NCBI RefSeq assembly: GCF_025024155.1
Contig: NW_026251727.1
Coordinates: 372,001 to 436,000 of the forward strand
Reading direction: 5' to 3'
Origin: Gamsiella multidivaricata
Taxonomy: Eukaryota > Mortierellomycota > Mortierellomycetes > Mortierellales > Mortierellaceae
Length of the DNA: 64,000 bases
A program made the translations under genes and the position numbers. The notes under the pieces were generated by a model, which was given only the letters and a program-made list of their open reading frames with translations, did not search any database and was not told the DNA's origin. Positions 44,029 through 55,945 of the stretch are shown here, in pieces (position 1 is the stretch's first letter; the number at the start of each line of letters is the position of its first letter).

Positions 44029-45097
44029 TTTATATCTGAAGCACATCGAGATTCGTACATGGACAAGGCAGACACGGCATTATACGATTGTCCTAAAGTA
44101 TGCACAAGGTCATAAATACACTAGACTAGGCGCAGGTGACATACATGAGGAAATAGGTCTACTGCAAAAGGTCAAGGTCAGGATATCTAGGTTTTATGAA
44201 AAGTGTGGACGAAATATTAATTGATGATGGCTATGAGTCTACGTCTAGAAGCATGCTGTTACACAGGTTGTGAGAACGTGAATACATAATTCTCCATGGC
44301 ATAATACAGAAGCGTAGTGTAGATTCTTCCAATAAAAAAAAAAAGATACTTATGCATACCATGCGTGCGAGTTAAACGACAACAGAGCATAGTTCGCCTA
44401 CAAATACAACAGGTGCGCGGGTTATCGTTTCACCTTGAAGTATGAACGCGAGAAAAGTACGAGGGTATAGTTCAAGTAAAAAAAGCATATGCTCCTTTGA
44501 TTCATCGACTCCTGTTCTCACGATGCGCTTCCTCTCCGCCAGATACAATGTCAAACAAAAAAGTACAATGCATGAGCAAGATAGAGAGGAAGAAGTCTGC
44601 CAGCCAAGTGATGATATCCTTGCAACAAAAGTCATTTGCGAAAACTGATGCTCTGCTTCTGCTGCGCAGATTGTATTCTCAGAGCAGCGTTAACGGTCGC
44701 GCAAACCGCGGGAAAGATTTAAGGTCGCCGCAGTCAAAAATTCCGATTCCGAAGAAGAGAGAGCAGCAAGAACAGTGACAACAGCTCATTCCACTGTTTC
44801 TATTATAAATTACGGTCACTGTGGTTGCGGTAGTACAGGCACGATCGGCTACTGGCGCTCGGAGTTCGCCATTGAGTCAGGATGAGTGCAGGTTGTTTGT
44901 TTGTTCATTAGCGTGAGAGGATGAAGAAAGGCATAAAAAGACAGAGGAAATCGGTGTTCACACAATACATTCCAAACCACAGTAAGCCCTAGCAACCCCA
45001 AGCACGAGCCAAGTTCAGCATCTCCCGATCCGACTACAGCACTCGAGCGCATCCACACGAGCCATCCTACTTTCGTCCCAAGCATCCCCTATCCACA
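44029..45097. other. Intergenic with promoter of the small Ser/Thr-rich gene
   Basis: About 1.07 kb. A TATA-like GCATAAAAAG lies at 44931-44940, about 160 bases before the ATG at 45098. Open frames here lack motifs. Confidence 0.45.
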
Positions 45098-45421
45098 ATG
45101 TCGCAGCAACAGAACCAAGGCTACATCCACATCGAAGAGGACATCGTTGCCGACCCATCCACAAGAATCATCCAGCTCCGCAACGTCGCCTACTCTCGAC
45201 CTCTCTCTGATACATCAAGACCAACCAATCGTATCCAGCTCCTGGACAGCCTGATGCCGCTCACCAGGAATCCCTCGAGTTCTGTTCCGACCCTGATTGA
45301 CGAGGGTGTGCAGCGCTCATCTAGGAGCACTCCTCGACCGGCCTCTATCACCTCGTTCTCTACCACCAGCACCACCTCTTATTCTTCTTCCTCGCCCTCT
45401 CCGCCACCCAAGAAGAACTAG
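45098..45421 (+). CDS. Small hypothetical Ser/Thr/Pro-rich protein
   Basis: Single frame of 107 residues. It opens MSQQQNQGYIHIEEDIVADP, continues with STRIIQLRNVAYSRPLSDTS, and ends in a Ser-rich tail SYSSSSPSPPPKKN. No domain is recognised. Support comes from the TATA-like box about 160 bases upstream, an ATG preceded by CCACA, and codon use like that of neighbouring genes. Possible phosphorylation-rich adaptor; no function can be proposed. A spliced longer gene or chance frame is possible. Confidence 0.45.
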   Translation: MSQQQNQGYIHIEEDIVADPSTRIIQLRNVAYSRPLSDTSRPTNRIQLLDSLMPLTRNPSSSVPTLIDEGVQRSSRSTPRPASITSFSTTSTTSYSSSSPSPPPKKN

Positions 45422-46985
45422 CTGCTTCTGCCGTCGAGCAGAGCAGTAATGGCCAGATGATACCCATTTTTTTATTCGCTCATGGAGATGAAGCCCAGAT
45501 ACAAGAGAAAAAGAGGGGAAGGGAAAACGAGCAAGGGCTATCAGACGACTCACGACGAAAATAACCGATCTTCTGCTTTTTTTTCTTCTCTTTCTATTGT
45601 TCTTTAAGCTCCAAACAGCAACCACCCTACTCTTCTTTGTGTTTCCCTCTTTATTTTTCCTACTTTGTGTTTCCTTCTTTGCATTTATTTCCTCTAGATT
45701 CAACTCTCTCACACTCGTCGCATCCCGGTCCTGGCCCAGCCTTTCGATATTTACTTTATAAAAAGTATCGGAGAGCGACATAAGCCCAGCTGTCTGGATC
45801 TTTGCGCGCGGTGTCTTGAAAAGGAAGGTGTCGATGTAGAATAGTGGTATGGATGCTCGACTCATCCTCCTTTTCCGAGATGCAGGTGGATCAAGTAGGA
45901 AAGGTACTCTTTTTATTCTGTTTATGCCGCATATCATTATTAACACACGCACTATCTATACGTAGGGAACGAAGGCACTGGCTCCTATCATAGCAAAGAG
46001 TGTAGTTTTCTATATTTTTTGTAGCTGTTGTTTCCAATATAATTATAAATCTCGTCCTTTTTAAATTATTATTATATATGTGTATGTATGTGTTTGCAGA
46101 TCATCTTTTATTTTGCTGCAGCCGCCATTTAGAGCACACGCGCTGCATACTTTTCTAGAATTTGTCCCTGGTAAAAACACAGGACAACAGATTGCGCGTA
46201 TAGCGTATTCAGACTTGAATCCCAACAGGCAGCAAGAGATGATCGACCCAGAGCATGTGTCAAGCAAAACTGAAGTAATTGTTATGTATGCACAAGCGAT
46301 AAGAGGATCAAGGCAAGAGGCCACCTGCTAAAGCGTTGAACCGGGACCCCATCTCTTGGAAGGTGAGGCATGGTCTGGACCCATCACCGCCAATGCACCA
46401 TCTGTTTTCAATATGAAGTGCGCCAAGGGAGCTATTCAAACAGGTGCTTGTGGACCCAAGTATTGTCCAAAGAGCTGCGAGTTGCAATGTGTTGTTGTTG
46501 TTGTTGTTTTCGTCCGCAAATTACAGGTCGGATGATGAGCACGCATAAAGAGCTGCGGAGGAGAGCGGAGACAAAGCTGTCAAAAGTAAGGTTGACAGAC
46601 AGGCGAAGAGCCTATGGCGTGTACCTCAAAAGTTAGTCATTCTCGATGACAACCTCCCTAGGCGTCCAATGATATTAATCCCTCACCTTGGCTGTTCTTC
46701 TTTTCTACGGAGGAGGAGCTGCTCTTTTCTCGCTGCGCAGTGGACCATATTGCAAAGAATAGTGGATAGGAATACGATCGCAAATCAAAACGCCTTATCC
46801 GAACTCCATTTCAATTCCGTGATGGTATCTGACTTTAATCAAGAAGGCCCTTCCAGCTACATTTTTGATAAAAAAAAAAAGGTATAAAAGTCGGAGCCAT
46901 CGATATTACTAATCCCCATCCAGTCTTCAAGAAACCCCCCACAAAGTCCTACACACACTCCAAGCAAAGCCAACCTAACAGAACC
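45422..46985. other. Intergenic before methyltransferase A
   Basis: About 1.56 kb. A minus-strand frame of 211 codons (45317-45952) overlaps the small gene and is very rich in Arg/Lys/Ser without a domain; it is not called. GTT repeats lie at 46490-46506. The promoter of methyltransferase A lies at the right end. Confidence 0.45.
46883..46890 (+). promoter_or_regulatory. TATA box of methyltransferase A
   Basis: TATAAAAG 96 bases before the ATG at 46986, followed by a C/A-rich leader. Confidence 0.6.
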
Positions 46986-47950
46986 ATGTCCGACATCCAG
47001 GCCCTCAACAACGACCACTTCAACAAGACCGCCAAGGACTACGACGCGTATCCTCAGGCCGAAGAGATGACCCAGCGCGCTGCCGAAGTTATCATTCGAG
47101 AGTTCACGGCCTCGACTAGCGAGGAGCACGTCAAGAATGCATCCGTGCTTGAATTCGGATGCGGCACTGGTAAACAATCTTTATTCTTATTTTTTCAAAA
47201 AAATAAAATAAAATAAAAAGTAGGCGAGACCTTACTAACACTCCTTGCCTACTACACTCATATCCAGGCTTGTGTGCGTTCAAGGTCGCTCCAAGCGTCC
47301 AGCGTCTCCTCGGTGTAGATGCCTCTCAAGGGATGATCGATCACCTGAACTACAAACTCAATACGAACGCCGCCAACGTCTCCATCCGCGACAAGATCAA
47401 GACCGTCCAGCACCTCGTCAAGCTGGATTCCCCTCTCCCCGAACCTGAACTCTCTCAATACCTCTCCGGCCCCGATGCCGGATTTAACATGGTTTACTCG
47501 AGCTATGTGCTGCACCATATCGAGGATCTCCAGGGTACTGTGGATGTACTCGCGAAGAAGTTGCTCAAGAAGGACGGGTGGTTGATCATCCTAGACTTCA
47601 TGGGTTCGCACCATCATCACGGTCAGCATGATAAAGCTGAAGACTATGCTCACCAACATGGCGAACACCATCACCACCATCATCATCAACAGCAGCATCA
47701 GCACGGCGAACACAACAAGGGCGAAAAGAAGATGGAGGAGCATGTGCATGAGTTCTTCTTGGGCGCTGACGGCAAGGCTTCAGAGATGGTGCCCCACAAG
47801 GCTGGATTCACACTCGAGGGCTTTGCTGAGATCTTCAAGAAGGCTGGGCTGGTCGACGTTGAGGCCAAGCATGTGTTTGGAATGAACCATACCCGCAATG
47901 AGAAGCAGGTCTGGATTGATATGCTCGTTGTCATCGGTCGTCGTGCTTAG
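46986..47950 (+). CDS. Class I SAM-dependent methyltransferase with His-rich insert, paralogue A
   Basis: Two exons, 46986-47169 and 47268-47950, phase 1; 288 residues. Motif I (VLEFGCGTG, residues 54-62) is cut by the intron inside its last Gly codon. Motif II is LLGVDASQGMID; motif IV MVYSSYVLHHIEDL; then LLKKDGWLIILDF; the C-terminal strand-helix is GFAEIFKKAGLVDVEAKHVF. This is a methyltransferase-11/25-type fold acting on small molecules or lipids. Between core strand 5 and the last helices lies an insert at residues 176-222 with about 19 His, including runs of four and seven, rich also in Gln, Gly and Glu. Such an insert probably binds Zn, Ni, Cu or Co. Two close paralogues lie at 53694 and 55946. 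Confidence 0.85.
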
Positions 47951-47976
47951 CTTTTATTGTTTATTTTTTTATTTTT

Positions 47977-47982
47977 AAATAA
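47977..47982 (+). terminator. Polyadenylation signal AATAAA of methyltransferase A
   Basis: AATAAA 26 bases after the stop codon at 47950, inside TTTTTAAATAAAGC. Confidence 0.55.
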
Positions 47983-48112
47983 AGCATCGCTGTACAGTCG
48001 ACCCTCCTTAACACAAAAAATGTCATAATGTTGATACGCGTCAAATACACCAATGACGATAGATACAGAACCGGTATTCGCCGTGACAGTTACCGTTCTA
48101 TGGCGGTCGATC

Positions 48113-48169
48113 ACCTCTCCAATGATCATAATAGGTACCTCTCCAATGATCATAATAGGTACCTCTCCA
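48113..48169. repeat. 24-bp tandem repeat (2.4 copies)
   Basis: The unit beginning ACCTCTCCAATGATCATAAT and ending AGGT occurs at 48113-48136 and 48137-48160 without a difference and starts a third time at 48161. It lies in the 556-bp gap between methyltransferase A and the channel gene. Nothing else is seen in that gap. Confidence 0.9.
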
Positions 48170-48507
48170 GATCCAGGAGAGATACTGTACCTCAGTTATT
48201 CCTTCGACAAGGATGATGAGATTGCTTCGCCATCTTTTGTGCAATAATAGTCGCTGTTATCCCGCGGAGACTCATTTACATGCAATGAATTTGTTCCCTC
48301 ACCACCAAGGACTGGGAGGTTACTTCGCAACATTAGCTGTTGTTGTCCCGCAGGAGCTCACGGTATATCTCACTCATCTCTTGATACATTCCCTTCGCCA
48401 ATATGGCGAGGGGGTTTTCCTGTCTCTTTATATCGTGATCTTTCTGGATTCGCTTCTTCTTTCACAATTCACAATCCAAATTCTCTTCCTCCTCCTCCTC
48501 ACCGGAT

Positions 48508-51500
48508 ATGTCTACATCGGGCGCAAGCATCGCCGACATTCACGGCACGGATAGGCAGAACATAAGACATAGCTCAACACCATCCAAAATCGTTATCTCT
48601 GCAGATGAGCGATTTGCAGCCGGATTGACTGTCGGTCACCACCAGCTCACTCTTCACATCTGGGATTTGACTGATACTGCAACAAAAGATGTGGCCTTTG
48701 AAAAAATTCCCCCAAAAGCAAGGAACGCCTTCCCTATTACAACATATTCGAACGACACCTTGCTGGATTTGACCATTTCGAGCGACGGATCCATTCTAGC
48801 AGTGTTCGAGATTCCAACCGATCAAGAGAAATGGAAAGCCGAGACAGAATTGAGAAGAGGAAACTTTTCTTGCCGCTTCTTCAAATACAACACTACTTTC
48901 ATACCGGTGGAAAACAAGGAGGCTGCTGTAATTAAGGATTTCAAGGTCAACTTGGCACCGGAACTCGAAACATTTATCGGTTTTGCTCGCCTTCAGTGTA
49001 AGGCTCCTGGACTGTCTATCTCTACTACCGATCAAGAACATGTCTTTGTTGCCTGCGATGGTCTCTCAATAGCCGTGTACGACCTTCAGGCACCCAACCG
49101 CTCGGATTCATGCCTCTACTCCCTTAGCCTTCAGGAAATCTCAGTCAGGAGCACACCACCTAATTATGTTGCAGTCCATGTTTCTCGTCGAGATGCGTGC
49201 AAGATGCTCATGGAGTCTATGCACGATTCTTTATGTCTCTGGAACAACAGTTGCGGCATCTCCTCGGTTTGGAACTGGCGTAATGGCAGTCTTCAATCAT
49301 ACCTACGTACTCGGTCAGCCGACCTTGAGGCTGATAATAAACCAATCGGACGGCACGCTTGCTTCTCGAGAGATGGCTCCGTCGTTGTGTTTTCCGAGCT
49401 TCGTTTTCTGGTTACATTCTTTACTGATTCGGGATTGAAACTTGGATACAAGCAGCTGGATGGAAAGGTCGGGGGATTGCACTACATGGATAGTGGCCGA
49501 ACCTTTGCCGTAATCGATCCTTCCCTCCAGATCCTGGACATTGCAAACCTGGACATGTGCATTGCCGTAACTCATATGACATGCTGGGATACAAGGTTTG
49601 TCGAGCGCATTTCTGTTCGATTGGGGTTTGCGGACTGTGGAACAACTTCTCACCGTGTATTCGTTAGCCAACGACACCATTTGCAGTACATTATATCTCG
49701 ACCTGACCATGTAACAGACGACCGCGGCCCATGTGGAAAAGGTTGTTCATTCTCTGCATTGTCGCCCTCGACTGCGGCGTGTTTGTTGGATCTGCAGTGT
49801 TCGAGCCCCGTTTCAAGTTCAGATATCCCAAGCCAGGTGTGCAGAATGGGGGTACAATTCCGTCTTGGATAACTTGAGCAGCCATCAGATTTTCTTGCGA
49901 ATTTATGAATATGATGGCGTCGGTGGCCGCAACGGGGACGGTGCGATGAAGAAGGTGTTCTCTCAAGTATTTCTCGACCTCCATAACCCTGAGGTGGCTG
50001 TTCTTCGATGCAAGAAGCGATTCGCTGTTTGCTTTGACTCTGGTGTATGTCTTTGGCAAGTTCCATCATCGCGAGATGGGTCATTCACCCTGCTGAGCTT
50101 CGAGCCAAGCGATGATCTACTATCGTGGTTGATGAAGACCGAGGCGGCGGTGGAGGAGGCGATCAAGACCATGGAGGGTGCGCCCATAGTGGATCACAGT
50201 ATGCTGATGCTGCAGCTGGAGGCCTGGAAAGACGAGCTGAAGACCCGGAAAGACGAACTGGAAGCCCAGAAAGACGAGCTGAAGGCCCTGAAAGTCAATC
50301 TGCGCTGCCACAAGACAAAGGACGATGATATTGAGTATCCGGTGCTGTGTAATCATGGAAAGATCTTGAGGTGGCCTCGGAATAAACGGAGACCGGTCAT
50401 TACGTTGGACATCTCTCAATCGTACTACTTTGGCGACCAAGAAACGTTGAAATGCATCAAGTTCATTCCAAGTCTGCTCAAAAGTTTCATAGATGGCGAG
50501 GATACAGCTACTTTCAACTATCTGATGCGGCACATCAATCGATATCCGGACCACAGCGACTCGATCAACAATTCCGTCATTGGCGTCATTTCTCTGCACT
50601 GTAAAGCTAACGCTTTTGAGTTTTTCCTTCAGAATATCCTGAAGGGCACCAAAAGATCTTGGGTTCCCCATGCAAGCCTGTTTTCGAGGGATCCCGAGAA
50701 GAATATTTTCGGAATTTTATTAAAAAATTCAGAGCGAACCATGATCCGGACACTTGCAGAGTACATGTTGGCATCATCAAGAAGAGCTGGTAACTCGGGG
50801 TACCTTGATATTTTGTTGACAAGCCTACCTCACATTGCAAAGAAAGACCCTTCCATGGCTTTATGGATCACACGTCAAGCAGTATTCTTGCCGTCGGACT
50901 ACCGCCGAACCGATTTAAAGCAGGATGCCGTTCTCAACAACCCTCCATGGTCACAATCGCCCCTTTGGAAGAGAGTTTCCGCAAGCCTTGGAGGATTTCA
51001 GGAATTCAGGAACGAGTTGCACGAGTATGCCAATCCAATCTTCCAAGTACAATCTCAATTGCCCCTGACCTTTGGACCTTCGAGTTTGTCACCGGAACCC
51101 AGGTGCTTCCCAAAGGAGCCAGAGTATAACACCCTGAACGAACAAATCCAGCTCGATTTTTACATGATCCCAATCTCGCTGGCATTCAGCGTGCAAGCGA
51201 TTGACAAGGCGGCACTACTGCCAAATACAGCCGAGATCTCTTTTCTCTCATGGATTGGGCGATGGTCAAAAATGCACTTGGTCGACTTCAGCCATGCTCC
51301 AACAGTGATTTGCCATTCTCTTCCGCTCGAAGTGTACGACAGCCCAGCTTTGCAGGCGATCATGGAATACAAATGGTAAGTAGGGAAGAAGTTGTGTCTT
51401 TGTCCTATGTTTGCTCTGCTCTGACCTAATTCATTCACTTTATACACTAGGAGCCGTTTTGGCCGCGTGTTCTGGATTCTCCGCTTCACCTTTCAAATCG

Positions 51501-52759
51501 TCTACTATATTCTGGTCCTCACAGTGTCGTTCTCTTAAATCAATCTGCCCACTGACGACTATTCCGATGATGGTCAATTCGTTTACAACAAAGCGGGCAA
51601 TGCTCTGAGAGGCGAGTTCATTGCCATCTTGGCTATGGGATCGCTCTTCTTTTATTTAGAACTGAAGCAAGCCTGTGGAAACTGGAGACGATACCTTACG
51701 TTTTATAACATTCTCGACATGTTTGTGTACCTGCTCCCGATGATCGTGAGTACTATTCAGCTAGCGATTCCTCGAGAGGCAAACAGCAACCGACTGCTGA
51801 GTTTTGCGATTATTCTGATCTACATTCACTTTGTAAGTTGTGCTATATCACTCCAATCTGTGAATTGCAACTATCAGTCTGAGGCGCTCATTTGTGTACC
51901 ATTTTTTTATGAACATCTGTCAGGTAGTCACCATCATTATCAGCATCATGGTGCACGTGCCTTCCTTCTTCTTCATCCTGGCTGTTTCTGTGCTTGCTTT
52001 CGCGCACTCGCTGCTTCATCTCACTCAGACGAACTACCAATCCATCTGCCCGACACCAAGCAACGGCAACTACTCAGAATCATGCACCGAAGCAAAACCA
52101 GCGTTTCCGAGCCAGTACTTTGATGCCGTGACAACGACCTATTTCTTTATTGTCGGCAAATACGACGCTGTAACCGACAGCATGGGCCAAGGGCAAGCGG
52201 CGGTGCAAATTATGGTCGCTCTTTTTGTCTTTCCGACGGCAATTTTGATGCTCAATGTTGTAATTGGTAAGTGTTTTCATAGCATCTCAAGTGTATTCTA
52301 TTTGATAGTCAAATATCCATTTCTGACACTTCGAAACGCTTGCTTCTTTCCGTAGCGCTTATGAACGCCGCCTATGCCGCCGGTGCTGCTGAAGGACTTC
52401 TTGTCTGGCTGCGCAGCCGTATTGAGGCTGTTGCAAGGATTGAAAACCTCTCCTACTTCATTCCAAACTACAGAATCCAACGCGATCATTTCCCTCGGTA
52501 TATTTTTTACACCGCTACCGAGGAGCAAGTTCGATTGTTTGCCGATAAATACAATCGACCAGAGTTGCTGAGAAGGTTCCCCAAAAGAGAAGTAGAGTCG
52601 TCGGCGGCTGACATCGAAGCAGCCAAAACGACCAAATCAGTAGCGAGGGATGTAGAGATATTGAAGCAGGCGATGCAGGAGATGCAGGAGATGGAAAAGG
52701 CACGGGCAAAAGACAGCAAAATGATGCTGAAGATGTTACAAGGCATGCAGGGTCGATAA
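48508..52759 (+). CDS. WD-type propeller / ion-channel protein, interrupted by an in-frame TAA
   Basis: Five exons: 48508-49836, 49889-51375, 51451-51832, 51924-52266, 52356-52759; phases agree and sum to 1314 codons plus stop. The first ~560 residues look like degenerate WD blades (LTLHIWDLTD, HACFSRDGSVVVFSE, VCLWQVPSSRDG). A heptad-repeated coil follows (three KDEL units spaced seven residues, about 50230-50300), then a helical region. The end is a six-helix channel: VFWILRFTFQIVYYILVLTV, GSLFFYLELKQACGNWRRYL, FFFILAVSVLAFAHSLLHL, a pore segment FDAVTTTYFFIVGKYDAV, a last helix ILMLNVVI-ALMNAAY and a coiled-coil tail. Codon 968 (51536-51538) is TAA, inside or just after the first membrane helix, while the frame continues intact for about 346 codons. 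It is a recent pseudogene, a sequencing error or a read-through case. Confidence 0.75.
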
Positions 52760-53693
52760 CGAATAGTTTAGGATCAAAGGAAGAATGAACAAAGACGCCA
52801 AGTAAAGTCGGCGTATTATCGATGGCGACAGGAAGCGGCGACTTTTGACTTTTGGTGTCACATTTGTTATATTACCCACGGCGACATGAATAATTTACAT
52901 TGACCAGATGCGTCCAAGATGAACTTCGTCATCTAGTTTAACCTGTGATACAGGGACCCATGGTCGTAACAAAGCCGATGGGTTCTAGAGAGTTGAGAGT
53001 TTGTAGATGACTGTATATTTCATTAGAGTCCAGTGTACTTTTGATAAACTAAGTGTATCTATGGATCTTATAAAAATAATCACACAATCGGTGTGATGTG
53101 TGGAGACACACTAACTTCTCGGACCCTCATATATCTGATTATTCCCAACATATCTCAATTGTGGCACAGCTAGCTCGCATGACAATATCTAGCGAAGGAG
53201 CTACTCGATGTGACGCGCGGGACGCAATTATAATTGCACCGAGTTCTGTCCGTGGCAGATCGGACAGGCAAACCAGGCAGGTGTATAGTGTACTGGAGAC
53301 GTGGAGAGTTCAAAAGGATTATTAAGCATGATGGTTGAGATATTTAAGGTTTTAGGAGTTTAGAATGAGTGAGAAGGAGGTATGGGTCCACACACCACAC
53401 CGATCAAGTATTTATTTGTACACTCGAAAACCATCTAAATTTGACAAACTGCGGGCATTGGATGAGTGGAGTTTGTGCTTGGATTGCGCGTACGTACAGA
53501 GCACGAGCATGGACTCTTGGATGTGGGTGTGACTGCATCATGCTACAACTATTTATGAGGGCAAGGAAAAAAAGACCGGGCAATTTTCTTCCTTCTTCAT
53601 CAACAGCCCCACAGTCGCCAATCCCACCCATAAACCCTCCCTCTACTGCCATACCCTGTCAAGAAGGACCACCTCGAGAACGACCCCCAAGCC
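52760..53693. other. Intergenic before methyltransferase B
   Basis: About 930 bases without a supported gene. A TATA-like TATTTATG lies at about 53550-53557, 137-144 bases before the ATG at 53694. Confidence 0.45.
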
Positions 53694-54703
53694 ATGTCCG
53701 ATATCCAATCCAAGAACAACGAGCACTTCAACAAGACCGCTACCGACTATGATAACATCCCTCAGGTCAAGGAAATGACCCAGCGCGCCGCCGAGGTTGT
53801 CATTCGAGAGTACATTGCCTCCACCAACGAGGACTATGTCAAGGGCGCCTCCGTCATCGATTTCGGATGCGGTACCGGTAAGTTCCTTCTCCTTCATTGT
53901 CCATCTATCCGCTGTGACCACGCAGAGAAAGAAAAGATCAGAGCGAGAGTGTGAGAAAAAAAAATACCCACTAACGACCGCTCTTTATTTCGTCTTTAGG
54001 ACTCTGTGCCTTCAATGTCGCTCCAAAAGTCGGTCGCCTTCTCGGCGTCGACGCCTCTGAGGGCATGCTCAACTATCTGAACCACAAGCTCACCACCAAC
54101 GCCGAAAACGCCTCCATCCGCGACAAGGTCAAGACCGTTCAACACCTCGTCACATTTGATGATCCTCTTCCAGAACCCGAGCGGTCCCAGTACCTCGCAG
54201 GAGCCGACGGAGGCGTCGACATGGTTTATTCTAGCTTCGTGATGCACCATATCGAAGACGTCCAAGGAATCACCAACGCCCTGGCACAAAAGCTGCTCAA
54301 GAAAGACGGCTGGTTGATTGTCTTGGACTTTGAGGGCCTCCATAACCACCATCACGGCGACGGCAAAGCCCACGATCATGGACACGGTCATGGTCATGGC
54401 CACCAGCACGCCGAGGGTGAAAAACACGAACATCACGATCAGCATGAGCACCATGGACACCATGAACACCACGGATCTGAGAACAAAGTCGAAGAAATGC
54501 ATGGACACTACGTCGACGCAGACGGCAAGCCCTTGGAATTCGTCGCTCACAAGGCAGGATTCACACCCGAGGGATTCATGGAGATCTTCAAGAAGGCTGG
54601 ACTGGTTGATGTGGAGGCCAAGCATTCCTTTGGAATGGATCGTGAGTGGAGCGGCAAAAACATATGGACCGATGTCCTTGTTGTCAAGGGTCGTCGTCCC
54701 TAA
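53694..54703 (+). CDS. Class I SAM-dependent methyltransferase with His-rich insert, paralogue B
   Basis: Two exons, 53694-53877 and 54000-54703, phase 1; 295 residues. Motif I VIDFGCGTG is split by the intron at exactly the same codon as in paralogue A. LLGVDASEGMLNYLNHKL, MVYSSFVMHHIEDVQG, KLLKKDGWLIVLDF and FKKAGLVDVEAKHSFG follow the A protein closely. The insert (residues 176-231) is the longest of the three and holds about 23 His, mostly as alternating Gly-His or Glu-His-His (HDHGHGHGHGHQH). This pattern differs from the solid His run in A, so inserts evolve faster than the catalytic core. Closer to paralogue C than to A in the core. Substrate unknown; metal binding by the insert is inferred. 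Confidence 0.87.
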
Positions 54704-55945
54704 AGAGCCGCGTGCTCACCCTCGTTTACATAGGATACAGGACATTCGACATAAGATGCAAGATGTAAGACACAAGATATAGGATATGCATACATATGAA
54801 TAATATAAAATAACAATAACAGCCACCTTGTTAAATGTCTATTCATGCTGTCAACTGGTCAATGATGCGATGCCGAAAGCAAAAGATACTCTGTTATGTT
54901 TGCGTCCACGTTGATGCCTCAATATTTGTTTCTGACGGGCTGTCCTCCACCCATTTAGAATGATATTATGAGCTAGCAAAGAAGCCAGTTCAATTCAATA
55001 AAGGTGCGGACATAAAAAAAAAAAAAAGACAAAAAAAAAAAAGAAAGACAAAATGCTCGCCTGTAATGTATGGTGTGCTGAGGGCAACCCGACTCTAATG
55101 GCCTATCATCCGATGCGATGCTATGGCATCCCGTATTTTGTATTTCCATGGAAACCCCCCAGTCAACATTTTTTATTTTTTATTTTTACAAAGGCGTAAC
55201 AGCCACATGCATATGCCATGTCCGCAGCGAGAATCAGTGTCTGGACCAATGTTGTAGTGGCCCTTGGCTGTTGCGTCTAAGCATTAAACTGGAAAGAACA
55301 TTAGGGAAAGAAATAAAGTTTCTAACTATCATTCTGATTTGAATATGAAGCAAGTGAATTGTTTTCGTGCATGCATAACCAAAAAAACAAAAGTCAAATG
55401 ATTTGTGGATGTGATAACACAATCCGATGGGAGGTGGGGAATCGAAACATTGCTTGACAAATAAAGAAGACAATTCGGATAAACGGATTTCCGTTGCGGA
55501 ATAGATTGACAGACTGATGTGCGAGTACCTTACCGGTCTGTCATCTCCTGGGTTTTTTGACAACACCAATGGAATCTTGGTGCTCTGGCTATGTATAGTA
55601 TGGCTGCGCATTCTTTCTATCATGCCATGCCACGTCATGTCAGATTATTCCATGAGGTGCGCAGCTGTGTTGCATGTGTGTACCTTAGAAGTTAGTCATC
55701 ATTTTGTTTTGACAACCTCTGGGAGAACGAGTCTCGGCCCTTCGTGCGATGGTTGCTATCACCTGGCAAGACAGCAAGGCATAGCAATACACCCAATCTT
55801 AAGCGATCTCCATCTCATTCCATTATAAAAGCTCACCCATCTTCTCCTGTTCCTTTTTTTTTTCTTCTTCTTCTCCATCAAACTCATTCATCAACACCAA
55901 TCAACCGCACGCCCTCCCCAAGAAACCCACCGCAAGCAAGTCGCA
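54704..55945. other. Intergenic between methyltransferases B and C
   Basis: About 1.24 kb. A-runs lie at about 55015-55045. No gene is recognised; the promoter of methyltransferase C occupies the last 120 bases. Confidence 0.5.
55824..55830 (+). promoter_or_regulatory. TATA box of methyltransferase C
   Basis: TATAAAA 116 bases before the ATG at 55946, followed by a C/T-rich leader. Placement mirrors that of paralogue A. Confidence 0.6.

Noticed and set aside
45317..45952. 211-codon minus-strand frame, Arg/Lys/Ser-rich
   Set aside because: Overlaps the small plus-strand gene in antisense and translates C/T-rich tracts; no domain.
47640..47720. CAT/CAC-rich tract in methyltransferase A considered as a simple-sequence artefact
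   Set aside because: The frame is kept across it, and paralogues B and C have His-rich inserts at the same place with different codon patterns.
49837..49888. Apparent frameshift between the two large frames of the propeller/channel gene
   Set aside because: A 52-base intron with GTGTGC donor and ATCAG acceptor joins both frames in phase 0.
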